Below are positions 6,707 through 7,692 of a DNA stretch of 7,692 bases, piece after piece. The DNA comes from CAYHPY01 sp964358485. GTDB lineage: Bacteria; Elusimicrobiota; Elusimicrobia; UBA1565; UBA9628. The notes below the pieces were generated by a model. That model saw only the letters and a list, made by a program, of their open reading frames with translations, did not search any database and had not been told where the DNA came from. Where the stretch lies: positions 1 to 7,692 of the forward strand of contig CAYHPY010000143.1 of the NCBI GenBank assembly GCA_964358485.1, in the 5' to 3' direction. Numbering within the stretch: the first letter of the stretch is position 1; every line of letters begins with the position of its first letter. A program made the translations under genes and the position numbers.

Positions 6707-7265
6707 ACTTGTCCTTGACATGGACATAGTCCTTGCGCAGGGGATGTCCCTGGATGAAATCGGGGGTCAGGATCTTGGTCAGGTTGGGATGGCCGTCGAA
6801 GAGGACGCCGAGCATGTCGAAGGTTTCGCGTTCCTGCCAATCGGCGGCCTTGAAGAGGCCGGTCAAGGAGGGCACCCTGGGATTTTCCCGGGAGATGTCG
6901 AGCCGGAGGAAGAGCTTGAGCTTCTCCCGGAGGTTTCCGAAGAGCCAAACCATATCAAAAGCGGGCCGGTACGGGGCGCCGGGGGGGGGGCCGGCCTGGT
7001 GCTGGGGGGTCGCGCCTGCGGGGAGAAAGGGGTTGGGGTTGGGCTCGCGGATAAAGCCTTCGGGCTTCACGGGGCCGAGCCAATCCACCGCGCTGACGAT
7101 CTCCAGGTAATTGAAGCCCAGTTCGTCCTTGAGAAATTCCGAGACGGGGAGAAGGTCCTCCGCCGAGGAGAGGCGCAAGGTGAGGTAGTCCTTGATCGGA
7201 ACCGCGGCTTTCTCGATTTTCGGGAAGCGCTCCTGGAGCTTGGCGCCGGCCTCTTCGATCGTCAC
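6696..7265 (-). CDS. nuoC: NADH-quinone oxidoreductase subunit C (NuoC), 30 kDa subunit
   Basis: This structural subunit of the complex I peripheral arm packs against NuoD and NuoI and has no cofactor. It has 189 residues. The GTG start at 7263-7265 overlaps the nuoB stop as GTGA, with GGAGAGG four bases upstream. The N-terminal half includes LGFNYLEIVSAVDWLGP (residues 49-65), the usual 'Y..D...VD' strand. The C-terminal half has the family signature NPRVPSLTGLFKAADWQERE, then TFDMLGVLFDGHPNLTKIL and GHPLRKDY near the end. Between them, residues about 66-100 form a Pro/Gly/Ala-rich insertion (PNPNPFLPAGATPQHQ, then AGPPPGAPYR) where ordinary NuoC proteins have a short strand connection. Its codons include a run of 10 C on the coding strand, yet the frame stays intact on both sides. 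Confidence 0.96.
   Translation of the reverse strand: MTIEEAGAKLQERFPKIEKAAVPIKDYLTLRLSSAEDLLPVSEFLKDELGFNYLEIVSAVDWLGPVKPEGFIREPNPNPFLPAGATPQHQAGPPPGAPYRPAFDMVWLFGNLREKLKLFLRLDISRENPRVPSLTGLFKAADWQERETFDMLGVLFDGHPNLTKILTPDFIQGHPLRKDYVHVKDKYDL
6712..6716 (-). promoter_or_regulatory. Ribosome binding site deciding the nuoD start
   Basis: AAGGA on the minus strand ends five bases before the ATG at 6706. A second AAGGAC lies eight bases before the ATG at 6727, so that start cannot be excluded. The 6706 start gives the shorter overlap with nuoC (11 rather than 32 bases) and starts the protein at MTSKAPVG. Confidence 0.5.
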
Positions 7266-7692
7266 GCGGCCTCTCCGGGGGCGGCGGCGATGTCCCGGCT
7301 GCCTTTCTCCTGCTGGAGCGTGGCGCCGGCTCCGCGGGACACCTTCATGCGGGCGATCTTTTCCTGGAGTTTGATGACGGCGTACTGCAGGGATTCGGGC
7401 CGCGGCGGACAGCCGGCGATGTAGACGTCCACGGGGATGATCTTGTCGACGCCCTTGAGGACGGAGTAGGAGTCGTAGTAGGGGCCGCCGCAGTTGGCGC
7501 AGGAGCCCATCGAGATGACGAATCGGGGCTCGGGCATCTGGTGGTAGATTTCGAGGATCGGCTCGGCCATCTTTTTGACGACGGTGCCGGCGACGATCAT
7601 GACGTCGGCCTGCCGGGGGCTGGCCCGCGGGATGACGCCCATGCGGTCGAAGTCGAATCGGGAGGCGTAGGAGCCCATCATTTCGATGGCGC
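7262..7692 (-). CDS. nuoB: NADH-quinone oxidoreductase subunit B (NuoB), 5' end missing
   Basis: This subunit carries cluster N2, the last [4Fe-4S] centre, which passes electrons to quinone. The frame is open to the right edge. The first visible residues are Ala-Ile-Glu, then MMGSYASRFDFDRMG, which corresponds to the family segment just after the paired cysteines (CCAIEMM). The ATG at 7681 is therefore internal, and the gene begins outside the window. Counting from that Met, Cys61 (MGSCANCGG) and Cys91 (YIAGCPPRPESL) are the two remaining N2 ligands, 30 residues apart, and SYSVLKGVDKIIPVDVYIAG joins them as in the family. Cys64 is an additional cysteine where E. coli has Ser. The tail after about residue 115 is Ala- and Gly-rich and of no known function. 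The stop overlaps the nuoC GTG. Confidence 0.97.
   Translation of the reverse strand, partial: AIEMMGSYASRFDFDRMGVIPRASPRQADVMIVAGTVVKKMAEPILEIYHQMPEPRFVISMGSCANCGGPYYDSYSVLKGVDKIIPVDVYIAGCPPRPESLQYAVIKLQEKIARMKVSRGAGATLQQEKGSRDIAAAPGEAA

Noticed and set aside
1..7692. tRNA, rRNA, CRISPR, insertion sequence, promoter or riboswitch
   Set aside because: The window is almost wholly filled with overlapping conserved genes, and no repeat array, terminal inverted repeat or structured RNA pattern was seen. The promoter is expected upstream of nuoA, outside the window.

Overview
This window is a single minus-strand operon segment that encodes respiratory complex I (NADH-quinone oxidoreductase type, Nuo). 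In transcription order, from right to left, it reads nuoB (5' end cut off by the window edge), nuoC, nuoD, nuoH, nuoI, nuoJ, nuoK, nuoL, nuoM (3' end cut off). Nearly all the DNA is coding. Most junctions are 1-4 base stop/start overlaps (ATGA, GTGA, TAATG), so translation is probably coupled. I see no promoter, terminator, RNA gene, mobile element or CRISPR. Every long plus-strand reading frame is an antisense shadow of these genes.

The proteins make up the core of the enzyme. NuoB, NuoC, NuoD and NuoI belong to the peripheral arm and the quinone-reduction site. NuoH is the membrane anchor that forms the quinone channel. NuoJ, NuoK, NuoL and NuoM are proton-pumping membrane subunits. The NADH-oxidising genes nuoE, nuoF and nuoG are absent: nuoD is followed directly by nuoH. 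This order (B-C-D-H-I-J-K-L-M, presumably with A and N outside the window) is known from several phyla. The EFG module may be encoded elsewhere, or the enzyme may use another electron donor such as ferredoxin. The high GC content, the unfused nuoC and nuoD, and this gene order argue against an enterobacterial or Bacteroidetes origin. The contig gap and the homopolymer problem suggest a draft or metagenome-derived genome from a GC-rich bacterium. I cannot place the phylum with confidence.

Two flaws lie in nuoH. First, a 10-N gap (4681-4690) is flanked by two copies of the same 9 bases. Removing the Ns and one copy (19 bases) restores the nuoH frame exactly and gives canonical NuoH sequence, so the gap is almost certainly false and the two contigs simply overlap. 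Second, the stretch between nuoD and the first in-frame nuoH ATG (5405-5570) reads as a proline/lysine-rich NuoH N-terminal extension. It starts at an ATG that overlaps the nuoD stop behind a strong ribosome binding site, but a run of 15 G (5528-5542) puts it one base out of frame. A run of 14 would restore it.

Unusual protein features are an extra predicted membrane helix and Pro/Lys-rich N-terminus on NuoH, an Ala/Pro/Lys-rich C-terminal tail on NuoI, and a proline-rich insertion in NuoC. I see no wholly new system here.
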